DNA of 64,000 nt. It comes from Massilia sp. NR 4-1. Lineage in GTDB: Bacteria; Pseudomonadota; Gammaproteobacteria; Burkholderiales; Burkholderiaceae_D. A program made the translations under genes and the position numbers. Location of the stretch: contig NZ_CP012201.1 in assembly GCF_001191005.1 (NCBI RefSeq), positions 5,518,001 to 5,582,000 on the forward strand, written 5' to 3'. Positions 32,335-40,367 of this stretch are shown here, one piece after another; the first letter of the stretch is position 1; every line of letters begins with the position of its first letter. The notes under the pieces are model-generated. The model was not told the origin of the DNA and searched no databases. It saw nothing but the letters and a program-made list of their open reading frames with translations.

Positions 32335-32413
32335 TTTGATCCAGCGTAAAAAATCCACCCTGGCGCCTCGGTGGCCCCGCCGGACAGCCGGGGCGGCATG
32401 GTTTGATCTGGCG
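32335..32413. repeat. GC-rich intergenic repeat downstream of queG, flanked by TTTGATC direct repeats
   Basis: TTTGATCCAGCG (32335-32346) and TTTGATCTGGCG (32402-32413) bracket a core. The core includes GCGCCTCGGTGGCCCCGCC (32363-32381), 17 of 19 identical to 25405-25423. It contains nested inverted repeats (GGCGCC at both ends, GCCCCG/CGGGGC inside). Confidence 0.6.
32348..32374 (-). terminator. Probable rho-independent terminator of the CPBP protease gene
   Basis: On the minus strand CCACC and GGTGG form a stem around an inner GGCGCC, followed by ATTTTTTA. It lies within the repeat at 32335-32413, 54 nt after the CPBP stop. Confidence 0.55.
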
Positions 32414-32427
32414 CCAAGGGGGCGGGC

Positions 32428-33288
32428 TTAGCGGGGACGCGCGAAGATGTGGCCGCGCTGCCGGGCCAGGCGCAACAGGACGAGGCTGGCGAGGCTCCAG
32501 ACCAGCAGCGTCAGCACCGACGCTTCGATGCCGTAGGCGCCGCCGCTCAGCCATTCGGGGCCGTGCATGGCGCCCTGCAGCAGGCCTTTGGCGGGCTGGC
32601 CGGAAACGGGGATCGAAAACACGGCATCGAACAGGTAGTTCCAGACGAAGTGCAGGCCGATCGGCAGCCACAGGCGGCGCGTCGCCATGTAGGCGGCGCT
32701 CAGGCCGACGCCGGCCATGCCGGTGTTGAGCACGCCGATGGCGCTGATGTGCTCATTGGGCAGGTGGGCGAGGATGAAGAACAGCAGCGACACCGTCAGC
32801 GCGGTGCGGGTGCCCCAGGATTTCTCGACCAGCCGGAACAGGACGGCGCGGCACAGCAGCTCTTCAAACACGGCCACCAGGGCCATGCCGGCCGCCGGCT
32901 TCAGCAGCACGGTCCAGGCGTTCACGCCCTGCACCTGGTAGACGTTGAGCAGCCACAGCGGCAGCAGTGCGCCCAGGCTGAGCAGCAGGCCGAGACCGGC
33001 GCCGGCCAGGGTTTCGCCGAACGCGCCCGGTCCCGACAATTCCAGCAGCGGCCGTTTTTCCACGCGGCGCACATAGAAGCCATAGCCGGCCAGGCAGGCC
33101 AGCATGGCCAGGATGTTCGGCCACACCACGCGCAAGTGCTTGGGGGCGATAGCTTCCGACAGCATCAGCGCGGCGGCCAGCGGCACGACGACGGCGAGGG
33201 CGGCCACGATGCCGCGCACCAGCGGCTTGGCCAGCATGCGGTGGCGGAAGGTGGGAATGGGCATCACGGTTTGCTGCGCGGTGTTCAT
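32428..33288 (-). CDS. CPBP-family intramembrane glutamic protease
   Basis: A 286-residue polytopic inner-membrane protein (about eight helices) of the CPBP/Abi family related to CAAX proteases. The three family motifs are present: EELLCRAVLFR (catalytic Glu pair and Arg), FFILAHLP (His), and HFVWNYLFD (His and Asn). The substrate is unknown; family members mature small peptides or act in immunity and secretion. It starts 19 nt after the stop of a MarR-type gene on the same strand, so the two form an operon likely controlled by that regulator. Confidence 0.9.
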   Translation of the reverse strand: MNTAQQTVMPIPTFRHRMLAKPLVRGIVAALAVVVPLAAALMLSEAIAPKHLRVVWPNILAMLACLAGYGFYVRRVEKRPLLELSGPGAFGETLAGAGLGLLLSLGALLPLWLLNVYQVQGVNAWTVLLKPAAGMALVAVFEELLCRAVLFRLVEKSWGTRTALTVSLLFFILAHLPNEHISAIGVLNTGMAGVGLSAAYMATRRLWLPIGLHFVWNYLFDAVFSIPVSGQPAKGLLQGAMHGPEWLSGGAYGIEASVLTLLVWSLASLVLLRLARQRGHIFARPR

Positions 33289-33307
33289 AAAGCCTCCTTG
33301 TGTATTG

Positions 33308-33769
33308 TTATTGCTGGCTGCGGGCCTGGCGTATGCGCGCGCCGAAACTCTGGCGTTCGAGGGCCGCGATGGCGTCGGCCAGCGCGGTGGACAGGGGGTA
33401 GGACAGGTCCCGGTCCAGGCTCTCGGCGGCGGCGGCCGTGGCGCGCCAGCATTGCTCCAGCTGGGGCAGCAGCGCCAGGCCCGTAGCGCTGAACTGGATG
33501 CGCTTTTGCCGGGCGTCCGTCGCGCCGGGCGCGGCCACCACCAGCCCCGCCTTCTGCATCAGCGCCACCGTCTGGGTGGCGGCCGGCTGGGTGATGCCGG
33601 CCGCCTCGGCGATCTGGCCGATGCTGCAACTGCCGTGCGTCTGCAGGGCGCGCATCACCGGCGTGTAGCGCGGGCGGTAATCGATGCCCGCTTCTTCATA
33701 CACGGCTTGCACCGCGCCGTCGAGCAGTTCGATCAGGTGGCGCAATTGGGTTCCGAGTCCGGGTTTCAT
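33308..33769 (-). CDS. MarR-family transcriptional regulator
   Basis: A 153-residue winged-helix regulator. The MarR pattern is YTPVMRALQTHGSCSIGQIAEAAGITQPAATQTVALMQKAGLVVAAPGATDARQKRIQFSATG: an HTH at about 50-75, then the D-x-R wing. Helical dimerisation ends flank it. It is first in the marR-CPBP operon, and a perfect 14-bp palindrome 19 nt upstream of its ATG is the expected autorepressor site. The ligand is unknown. Confidence 0.9.
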   Translation of the reverse strand: MKPGLGTQLRHLIELLDGAVQAVYEEAGIDYRPRYTPVMRALQTHGSCSIGQIAEAAGITQPAATQTVALMQKAGLVVAAPGATDARQKRIQFSATGLALLPQLEQCWRATAAAAESLDRDLSYPLSTALADAIAALERQSFGARIRQARSQQ

Positions 33770-33787
33770 GGAGCTATCCTAACAATA

Positions 33788-33801
33788 CATAAGCGCTTAT
33801 G
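33788..33801. promoter_or_regulatory. 14-bp palindrome CATAAGCGCTTATG, probable MarR operator
   Basis: A perfect inverted repeat centred 25 nt upstream of the marR ATG, between marR and the lysR end. Size and position suit an autoregulated MarR dimer. Confidence 0.55.
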
Positions 33802-33812
33802 CAAATGCTTTT

Positions 33813-34706
33813 TTACAATAAAGCAGGCAATTCCCCGGCCAGGAAATCGAGCAGCACGCGCACCTTGCGCGGCAGGTGGCGGTTGCTCGGATAGACGGCA
33901 TAGGCGGTGCGCGCCGCCAGGCTGTAGCCGGGCAGCACGGTGCGCAGGCGGCCCTCGTCCAGCAGCGGCCGGGCGACAAAGGAGGGCAGGGTACCGATGC
34001 CGGCGCCGGCCGCCAGCATCTGGGCCAGCATCAGGCTGTTGTCGGCCGAGAAGCGCACCGGCAGCGCGATCAGGGTCTCGCCCTCGGGACCGCGCAGCGC
34101 CCAGCGCCCCGGCATCTCGGCCAGGCGGTAAGCCAGACAGTCGTGCTGCGCCAGCTCGGCCGGGGTGGCCGGCGTGCCGCGCGCGGCCAGATAGGCGGGG
34201 GCGGCGCAGATCAGCTGTTCGACCTTGCCCAGCGGCCGTGCCACCAGCGAGGAGTCGGGCAGGGCGGTGCGCACGCGCAGCGACAGGTCGAAGCCTTCCG
34301 ACACCACGTCGAGCAGGCGGTCGGTCAAGGTCAGCTCGACCTTCAGCTGCGGGTAGGCGGCCATGAAGCGTGCCAGCAGCGGTCCCAGCACGGCCACGCT
34401 GAAGGAGAGCGGCGCGTTCAGGCGCAGCCGCCCGCTCAGCTCCACGCTGTCGGCGGCGGTGGCGCGCTCCAGGCTGTCCAGCTCGTCGAGCAGGCGGCAG
34501 CATTCCTGGTAGTAGGCGTGGCCGGTGTCGGTCAGGCTCATGGTGCGCGTGGTGCGCGACAGCAGCACGGCGTTCAGGCGCTGTTCCAGCCAGCGCACCT
34601 GCTTGCCGATGCCGGCCGGCGAGAGGCCCAGCTCGGCCGCCGCCTTGTTGAAGCTGTTGCGCTCAACCACGCGGCGGAAGGATTGCATGGCGTTCAATAA
34701 ATCCAC
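33813..34706 (-). CDS. LysR-family transcriptional regulator
   Basis: A 297-residue LTTR. The N-terminal winged HTH (MQSFRRVVERNSFNKAAAELGLSPAGIGKQVRWLEQRLNAVLLSRTTRTMSLTDTG, 7-62) is followed by an effector domain (about 88-290) with the usual RLRLNAPLSF, PDSSLVARPLG and LAQMLAAGAGIGTLPSFV segments of the CrgA/AaeR-like group. Its gene diverges from that of the cyclase-like protein, the classic LTTR-target arrangement; the 100-nt gap between them is AT-rich and should carry the operator. Inducer unknown. Confidence 0.92.
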   Translation of the reverse strand: MDLLNAMQSFRRVVERNSFNKAAAELGLSPAGIGKQVRWLEQRLNAVLLSRTTRTMSLTDTGHAYYQECCRLLDELDSLERATAADSVELSGRLRLNAPLSFSVAVLGPLLARFMAAYPQLKVELTLTDRLLDVVSEGFDLSLRVRTALPDSSLVARPLGKVEQLICAAPAYLAARGTPATPAELAQHDCLAYRLAEMPGRWALRGPEGETLIALPVRFSADNSLMLAQMLAAGAGIGTLPSFVARPLLDEGRLRTVLPGYSLAARTAYAVYPSNRHLPRKVRVLLDFLAGELPALL

Positions 34707-34806
34707 ATTGTGTCCTATGAGTGAAATATGTATGTGCTGAATTGCTGATTATTTTATCCGGGGAATTGAATAAGCTCTCGTCTATCTCAACCAGAAAGGA
34801 AACAAG

Positions 34807-35802
34807 ATGAGCAAATCGATTCGTATGCGCCGCGTGGCGGCTGTGCTGGCGCTGCTGGGCGCGGGCGTGCTGGGCCAGGGCGCGGCGCAGGCCGCCGAGG
34901 TGGGCATCAGCCCCTGGGGACCGAAGGACGAGATCGGCCGCCTGAACCTGGTCACGCCGGCGTCGCGCGCCGCCATCATGGCGCGGGTCACGGGCGGCGC
35001 GGCGTACGACCTGTCGGTGGATTACTTCATCGGCATGCCGAGCTGGCAGGCGGCCGGCGATCCGCCCTACCTGATGTGGATGACGCACACGCCGCACGGC
35101 AATGGCGTGTCCGACCCGATGGGCACGGGCAAGAAGATGAACGAGCACGTCAGCTACACCGGCGCGGCCATCTCCATGTACTCGCATATGGGCACCCACA
35201 TCGACGCCCTCAACCATTTCGGACTGAACGGCAAGATCTATAACGGCTTCAAGGCGTCCGAGCACCTGGGCGACCGCGGCTGGGACGTGACCGGCGCCGA
35301 GAAGCTGCCCCCCATCATTGCCCGCGGCGTGATGATCGATGTGGCCGCGGCCAAGGGCGTGAGCATGCTGCCCGACGCCTACCGCATCACGCGCCAGGAT
35401 CTGGTCGATGCGCTGGCCAAGCAGAAAGTGGCGCTGGAAAAAGGCGATGTGGTGCTGATCCGCACCGGCCGCATGCAACAGTACGAGAAGGCGCAGGAAT
35501 ACATGGCCAACCCGCCCGGCATGGGCCTGGACGCGGCGCGCTTCCTGGTGGAAGACAAGGGCGCCATGGTGGTGGGTGCCGACAATCTGAGCTTCGAAAC
35601 CTTCCCGTCCGAAGTCAAGGATAACTACATCCCGCTGCACACCTATCTGCTGGCCGAGCACGGCGTGCCGATCATGGAGCTGGTGAACCTGGAAGGCCTG
35701 GCGCGCGACAAGGTCTACCAGTTCGCCTTCATCGGCGCGTCGCTGAAACTGCGCGGCGCCGACGCCGCCCCGATGCGCCCGATCGCCCTGCCGATCAAGT
35801 AA
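34807..35802 (+). CDS. Exported cyclase-family (kynurenine-formamidase-like) hydrolase
   Basis: A 331-residue member of the metal-dependent cyclase/KynB-like family. The metal-binding HxGTHxD signature is SHMGTHID, with His127, His131 and Asp133, and a second conserved stretch is VVLIRTG. An N-terminal signal sequence (about 1-30, RMRRVAAVLALLGAG...QAAE) predicts export. RMRR followed by hydrophobic residues is not a clear Tat signal. Family members hydrolyse amides or lactones; the substrate here is unknown. Divergent from lysR, which probably controls it. RBS AGAAAGGA precedes ATG 34807. Confidence 0.88.
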   Translation: MSKSIRMRRVAAVLALLGAGVLGQGAAQAAEVGISPWGPKDEIGRLNLVTPASRAAIMARVTGGAAYDLSVDYFIGMPSWQAAGDPPYLMWMTHTPHGNGVSDPMGTGKKMNEHVSYTGAAISMYSHMGTHIDALNHFGLNGKIYNGFKASEHLGDRGWDVTGAEKLPPIIARGVMIDVAAAKGVSMLPDAYRITRQDLVDALAKQKVALEKGDVVLIRTGRMQQYEKAQEYMANPPGMGLDAARFLVEDKGAMVVGADNLSFETFPSEVKDNYIPLHTYLLAEHGVPIMELVNLEGLARDKVYQFAFIGASLKLRGADAAPMRPIALPIK

Positions 35803-35934
35803 GCGGCGCCGGATGCCGGGCTTGCTCTGCGATGCGGCGGGCAAGGCCGGGCGGTATCTGCGGATGGGCGCAGCTTGCCCGGCCTTGCATTTAATGCCAC
35901 ACTGCTGCGATCCCATCCACGCGGAGATGTACCG

Positions 35935-36990
35935 ATGATGCGACCGACGCTGGCCCTGATCCTGCCGCTGATATTGGCGAGCCTTGCGCCCGCCAAGGCA
36001 GACGAGGTATTGCTGCGGCAGGAGCTGTACACCGACAACGGCGCGGGCATGCGCTTGCATCTGCGCCAGGTGCGCAGCGCGCAGGGCGAGGGCCGGCCGG
36101 TCTTGCTGGTGCATGGGGCACGGGTGGCCGGTGCCGGTTCTTTCGATCTGCCGGTGGCCGGCGGTTCCTTTGCCGCCGATCTGGTGGCGCGCGGCTTCGA
36201 TGTGTATGTGCTCGATGTGCGCGGTTATGGCGCTTCGGCCCGTCCCGCGCCGATGGAGCAGGCGCCGTCCGCCCATGCGCCGCTGGTGCGCAGCAATGAA
36301 GCGGTGCAGGATATCGGCGCTGCCATCGATTTCATCGGCCTGCGCCGGCCGGGGCAGCGCGTTGCCTTGTTCGGCTGGGCCACGGGCGGGCAGTGGGCAG
36401 GCCATTACGCCAGCCTGTATCCAGAGCGCTTGAGCGCCCTGATCGTGTTGAACAGCCTGTATCGCGGCAGCTCGCCGCATGCGCTGATCGGCAGAGGCAC
36501 GCGGATGGAAGATCCCGGCCGGCCCGGCCGCTTCAACAGCGCCGCTTGCGGCGCCTATCGCCTGAACGACGCGGCATCGGTGGCCCGGCCATGGGACGAC
36601 GCCATCCCGGAAACCGACAAGAGCGTGCGGCGCGATCCGCACGTGGCGGCGGCCTATGTGCAGGCCGCGCTGGCCGGCGATCCAAGCAGCGGCAAGCGCA
36701 CGCCGCCCAGTTTCCGCTCGCCCTGCGGCGCTTTTGAAGACAGCTTTTACCTCGCCACCGGCCGCCAGCAATGGGACGCCTCGCTGATTACCGCGCCGGT
36801 CCTGATCGCGGCGGGGGAGCGCGATTTCTGGTCGCGTCCCGACGATGTGCAGAACCTGGCCGCCGACCTGGTCCATTCCAGCAAGGTGCAAGTGCTGCGC
36901 CTCCCCGACGCCTCCCACTTCATCCACCTCGAACGTCCCCCGTTTGGCCGCGCCCAGCTGCTCGACGCCATCGACGCCTTCGTGCGCTGA
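35935..36990 (+). CDS. Exported alpha/beta-hydrolase-fold protein lacking the serine nucleophile
   Basis: A 351-residue alpha/beta hydrolase with a signal peptide (about 1-22). The oxyanion strand LLVHGARVAGAGSF (57-70), YVLDVRGYGAS (91-101), an acid in AAGERDFWSRP and a His in LPDASHFIHLE are present. The nucleophile elbow reads GWATG (147-151), with Ala149 where Ser, Asp or Cys is expected. Codon 149 is GCC, so a single substitution is the simplest explanation. Either this is a non-catalytic or unusual family member, or the gene is decaying. RBS GGAGAT is 9 nt before the ATG. It follows the cyclase gene by 132 nt. Confidence 0.82.
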   Translation: MMRPTLALILPLILASLAPAKADEVLLRQELYTDNGAGMRLHLRQVRSAQGEGRPVLLVHGARVAGAGSFDLPVAGGSFAADLVARGFDVYVLDVRGYGASARPAPMEQAPSAHAPLVRSNEAVQDIGAAIDFIGLRRPGQRVALFGWATGGQWAGHYASLYPERLSALIVLNSLYRGSSPHALIGRGTRMEDPGRPGRFNSAACGAYRLNDAASVARPWDDAIPETDKSVRRDPHVAAAYVQAALAGDPSSGKRTPPSFRSPCGAFEDSFYLATGRQQWDASLITAPVLIAAGERDFWSRPDDVQNLAADLVHSSKVQVLRLPDASHFIHLERPPFGRAQLLDAIDAFVR

Positions 36991-37042
36991 CGAGGACAGC
37001 AGGGCAATTGTGTACTACTATTCCTCTCAGGAGGGCTCTGGC

Positions 37043-37294
37043 GTGAAAACAGTTATTCGTAAGGCGGTCGATGAGAAGGGCGTCCTAATTCCCAGGCCGA
37101 TTCTGGTACAAGGCGGCATGGATGGGAGCGAGGTCGAGCTGATTGTCGACAATGAGTCGATAGTTGTCCGTAAGCCGCAGAACATGGTACGTGCCGGCTG
37201 GGCGCAGACAAGCCAGGCGCTGGCGCAGAGTGGCGACGATCAACTGGTCTGGCCCGAATTTGCCAATGAGGCCGACAAGGATGTCGAGTGGTAA
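37043..37294 (+). CDS. mazE: MazE/AbrB-type antitoxin
   Basis: An 83-residue antitoxin starting at GTG 37043, with CAGGAGGG 8 nt upstream. The N-terminus (KTVIRKAVDEKGVLIPRPILVQGGMDGSEVELIVDNESIVVRKP) is a swapped-hairpin AbrB fold. The acidic C-terminus (LVWPEFANEADKDVEW) is the toxin-binding tail. It represses its own promoter with the toxin by family knowledge. The gene is visibly AT-richer than its neighbours, and the toxin gene overlaps its end by 7 nt. The longer open frame upstream belongs to the hydrolase gene in another frame. Confidence 0.88.
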   Translation: MKTVIRKAVDEKGVLIPRPILVQGGMDGSEVELIVDNESIVVRKPQNMVRAGWAQTSQALAQSGDDQLVWPEFANEADKDVEW

Positions 37295-37608
37295 AGCGTG
37301 GTGACATCTGGCTAGCCGTGCTCGATCCCGTCGTCGGCAGCGAGATTCAGAAAACTCGCCCCTGCGTTATCGTTTCCCCTTCTGAGATGCATGATTACCT
37401 TCGGACCGTCATCGTCGCCCCGATGACGACCGGCAGCAAGCCGGCGCCATATCGCATCCCTATCTCCTTCGAGGCGAAAAGTGGCCTAGTCTTACTCGAT
37501 CAAATCCGCGCGATCGACAAGACCAGGCTTATTCGCAAACTGGGCAGCGCCGATTCGCTGACGCTGAGTGCCAGTTTGGCGCGGCTGCAAGAGGTATTTG
37601 CGGAATAA
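37288..37608 (+). CDS. mazF: MazF/PemK-type endoribonuclease toxin
   Basis: A 106-residue sequence-specific mRNA interferase. The family pattern is complete: KRGDIWLAVLDPVVGSEIQKTRPCVIVSP (RGDIW loop and the conserved Arg of KTRP), VIVAPMTTG, FEAKSGLVLLDQIRAIDKTRLIRKLG (Asp-Gln-Arg and Lys). The GTG start at 37288 overlaps the antitoxin end by 7 nt, which couples translation. A MazEF module of this compactness usually reflects mobile origin. It ends 6 nt before the dctR stop on the other strand. Confidence 0.9.
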   Translation: MVKRGDIWLAVLDPVVGSEIQKTRPCVIVSPSEMHDYLRTVIVAPMTTGSKPAPYRIPISFEAKSGLVLLDQIRAIDKTRLIRKLGSADSLTLSASLARLQEVFAE

Positions 37609-37614
37609 CTCGGC

Positions 37615-38202
37615 TTACTTCAGCAAGCCTGCCAGCTCCACCGCCGTTTTCACCTGCATCTTGTCGAAGATGTGGGCGCGGTGGACTTCGACGGTGCGCA
37701 TGCTGATGCCCAGTTCGTCGGCCACCACCTTGTTCATCTTGCCGGCCAGGATCAGGTCGAGCACTTCGCGTTCGCGCGTGGACAAGGTGGCGAGACGGGC
37801 GCGCACGGCGTCGGCTTCGCTGGCGTGGCGGGCGGCGGCCAGGCCTTCCTGCACGCGGTCCATCAGTTGGTTGTCGTTGAAGGGCTTTTCGCAGAAGTCG
37901 AAGGCGCCGCGCTTGAGGGCGTCGACCGCCATCGGCACGTCGCCGTGGCCGGTGAGGAAGATCACGGGCAGGCGCTGGGTCAGGCCGCGCGCGGCCAATT
38001 GGTCGAAGACGGCGATGCCGTTCATTTCCGGCATGCGCACGTCGAGCAGCACGCAGTCGCCTTCGGCGTCGAACTGGCCGGCGGCGGCGTAGGCCAGGAA
38101 ATCGGCCACGCTGGCGTAGGCGGTGGCGGCGATGCCGCGCGAGCTGGCCAGCCAGGACAGGGAGTCGCGCACCACCTCTTCGTCATCAACTATATGCAGC
38201 AT
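37615..38202 (-). CDS. dctR: FixJ-family response regulator, DctR-like
   Basis: A 195-residue response regulator. The receiver domain has acidic pair D6/D7, phospho-acceptor Asp54 (LLDVRMPEMNG), Thr in FLTGHGD and Lys in CEKPF. A LuxR-type HTH follows (LSTREREVLDLILAGKMNKVVADELGISMRTVEVHRAHIFDKM). It is encoded next to a DctS-like kinase and divergent from dctPQM, exactly as DctR/DctS of Rhodobacter capsulatus, where they activate C4-dicarboxylate transport. Starts 13 nt after the kinase stop. Confidence 0.9.
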   Translation of the reverse strand: MLHIVDDEEVVRDSLSWLASSRGIAATAYASVADFLAYAAAGQFDAEGDCVLLDVRMPEMNGIAVFDQLAARGLTQRLPVIFLTGHGDVPMAVDALKRGAFDFCEKPFNDNQLMDRVQEGLAAARHASEADAVRARLATLSTREREVLDLILAGKMNKVVADELGISMRTVEVHRAHIFDKMQVKTAVELAGLLK

Positions 38203-38215
38203 TGTGTCCCCTCGT

Positions 38216-40240
38216 TCAGTGTCCTGCGGTCGATGCCGGCAGTGTAAATGTGAATATGGTACCGCCTTGCGGGTTGTCGCCGTGTTCCAGCGTGCCGCCG
38301 TGGAATTCGATGGCGGTGCGGCAGATGTTCAAGCCCATGCCCATGCCTTCGGCCTTGGTGCTGAAGAAGGCCGAGAACAGGCGTTCGGCCACCTCGCGCG
38401 GAATGCCGTGGCCGCGGTCGATGACTTTCACCAGCACCTGTCCCGGCTCCGCCGCGCCGCCGGCCGCGTATTCGGCGACGATGCTCAGCACGCGCCGCGC
38501 GGGCGGCACGTCGGCCATCGATTCGATGGCGTTGCGCGTCAGGTTCAGCAGCACCTGCTCGATCATCACGCGGTCGGCGCGTACCAGCGGCAGCGCGGCT
38601 GGAATATCCAGCACGAAGGAGACGTAGTGCTGGCGCGCCTGCATTTCGATCAGGGCGCGGATGCTGTCCACCATCGAGGCCAGGCTCACGTCCTGGCGTT
38701 CGGGCTCGCGCTTTTTCACGAATTCGTGCACGCTGCGGATGATCTGGCCGGCGCGCTGGGCCTGGGCGCTGGCCTGCTCCAGCGCGGGCCGCAGCAGGGT
38801 GGCCTCGACCGGCTTGTGTTCGCCGGCATTGCGCTTGAGCAGATTCAGGGCCCCCGTGGTGTAGCTGGAAATGGCGGCCAGCGGCTGGTTCAGCTCATGC
38901 GCCAGCATGGAAGCGATTTCGCCCATGGTGGCCAGGCGCGCGCTGGCCTGCAGCTTTTCCTGGTGTTCGCGGTTCAGTTCCTCGATGCGCTTGCGATCCG
39001 AGATGTCGAGGATGGAGCCCATCCAGCCGGTCTGGCGGCCGTCCTTGTCCACCAGCGGCGCTTCGAAGATCAGCACCGGCACGCGTTCGCCGTCGGCGCG
39101 CTGGAAGATGGTTTCCACCTGGGGCGTGACGGCGCCCGCCAGCACGCTGGCCAGGCGGCCCTGGTATTCGGCCATGGCTTCCGGCGCCCAGTAAGGCATG
39201 GGTGGCAGCTTGCCCACCAGTTCCTCGGCCGGATAGCCCACCATCTGGCAGAAGGCCGGATTGACATAGGTGATGCGGCCTTCCAGGTCGCGCGCGCGCA
39301 GGCCGGTGACCAGGGAGTTTTCCATCGCCGTGCGGAAGCTCATCTGCTGGCGCAGCGCGCCTTCGGCGGCCAGGCGGCGCGAGATGTGGCCCCACAGCGC
39401 CAGCAGGCTCCATAATAGCGCCAGCGACAGCGCGATGACCGAGCCGACCAGCAGATTGGGCAGCAGGCGCGGTTCGCTCTTGATGCTGTCGGTGACGAGG
39501 GTGATGACGGTGCCGGGCAGGTCGAGCGCGCGCTTGTGCGTGTAGACGCCGTGGCCGGGGCCGGCGGCGGCGCGCTGGGCCAGCACCTTGTCGTCGCGGT
39601 CGAGCAGGGTGATTTGATTGTCCTGGGCAAACCACCAGGGCACCATCTCTTCCAGCACGGCGCTGAGCTGGAAGGTGGCGACCAGGCTGCCCAGCCAGCG
39701 TTCGCCGCTGAACAGGGGCACGTGGAAGTCCATCATGATGGCGCCCGGCGGGCCGGCCGGATTCTCGGCCTGGGTTTCCGGCTGGGCGTAGACCGGATTA
39801 CGCGACAGGCGGGCGCGTTCGGCGGCGGCCAGCGAGGCCGGCGCCAGTCCGGCCAGGGCTGGCGCCGCCTCATCGCTGGAGGCGCGCACCTTGCCTTCGG
39901 CGTCGACCCACATCACGCGCCGCAGTTCGCGGCCGTTCTTCAGCAGGTTTTCCAGGCGCAGCCGCAGGCGCTCGCCATGCAGCTGGCCGGCGGCGATCTC
40001 GCCGCCCAGGCCGCGCAAGCTCTCTTCGTGGCGGCCCAGCTGGAAGCGGATGGTCTGTTCCACCCACAGCGTATCGGCGATCAGCTGTTCCTGGCGCTCG
40101 CTGCGCTCCATCTGGCGCGCCTGCCACGGCAGCCAGATCAGAATGGCGAGAAAGAACAGCACCAATACCACGGGCAGCAGCCAGCGCACCGGGTGGGCGA
40201 AATGCAGGCGGCTGGGCAGAGTAGGGGCGGAATCAGACAT
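38216..40240 (-). CDS. dctS: Sensor histidine kinase, DctS-like
   Basis: A 674-residue membrane kinase. TM1 is at about 19-37, a large periplasmic sensor at 38-260 and TM2 at about 262-284. A PAS domain (300-420, RITYVNPAFCQMVGYPAEEL) precedes the DHp with His448 in SMLAHELNQPLAAIS, and the ATPase has N-box LLNLTRNAIESM, G1 DRGHGIP and G2 GMGMGLNIC. The periplasmic part is the expected C4-dicarboxylate sensor by analogy with R. capsulatus DctS. It is the first gene of the dctS-dctR unit and faces dctP across a 127-nt promoter region. Confidence 0.9.
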   Translation of the reverse strand: MSDSAPTLPSRLHFAHPVRWLLPVVLVLFFLAILIWLPWQARQMERSERQEQLIADTLWVEQTIRFQLGRHEESLRGLGGEIAAGQLHGERLRLRLENLLKNGRELRRVMWVDAEGKVRASSDEAAPALAGLAPASLAAAERARLSRNPVYAQPETQAENPAGPPGAIMMDFHVPLFSGERWLGSLVATFQLSAVLEEMVPWWFAQDNQITLLDRDDKVLAQRAAAGPGHGVYTHKRALDLPGTVITLVTDSIKSEPRLLPNLLVGSVIALSLALLWSLLALWGHISRRLAAEGALRQQMSFRTAMENSLVTGLRARDLEGRITYVNPAFCQMVGYPAEELVGKLPPMPYWAPEAMAEYQGRLASVLAGAVTPQVETIFQRADGERVPVLIFEAPLVDKDGRQTGWMGSILDISDRKRIEELNREHQEKLQASARLATMGEIASMLAHELNQPLAAISSYTTGALNLLKRNAGEHKPVEATLLRPALEQASAQAQRAGQIIRSVHEFVKKREPERQDVSLASMVDSIRALIEMQARQHYVSFVLDIPAALPLVRADRVMIEQVLLNLTRNAIESMADVPPARRVLSIVAEYAAGGAAEPGQVLVKVIDRGHGIPREVAERLFSAFFSTKAEGMGMGLNICRTAIEFHGGTLEHGDNPQGGTIFTFTLPASTAGH

Positions 40241-40275
40241 TGTCGGAGGTTAACGGTTTTCCCGGCAAGGGATAT

Positions 40276-40289
40276 TGTGGTTATCCACA
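40276..40289. promoter_or_regulatory. Palindrome TGTGGTTATCCACA between dctS and dctP
   Basis: Arms TGTGG/CCACA surround TTAT. It lies between the two divergent start regions and is a candidate DctR site. The right half also equals a DnaA-box consensus (TTATCCACA), probably by chance. Confidence 0.4.
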
Positions 40290-40309
40290 GTTGAAATGCG
40301 AATTTCCAT

Positions 40310-40339
40310 TGGACAAAATCAACGTGCAAGAATAATAAT
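40310..40339 (+). promoter_or_regulatory. Possible sigma-70 promoter of dctPQM
   Basis: TGGACA (40310-40315), an 18-bp spacer and AATAAT (40334-40339), 28 nt before the dctP ATG. I see no sigma-54 site. Confidence 0.4.
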
Positions 40340-40367
40340 TCAGCCCTTTTTCATTCGTGGAGACAGT

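Noticed and set aside
40281..40289. TTATCCACA as a DnaA box and replication origin
   Set aside because: Single box with no dnaA, dnaN or AT-rich unwinding region nearby; part of a palindrome between dctS and dctP.
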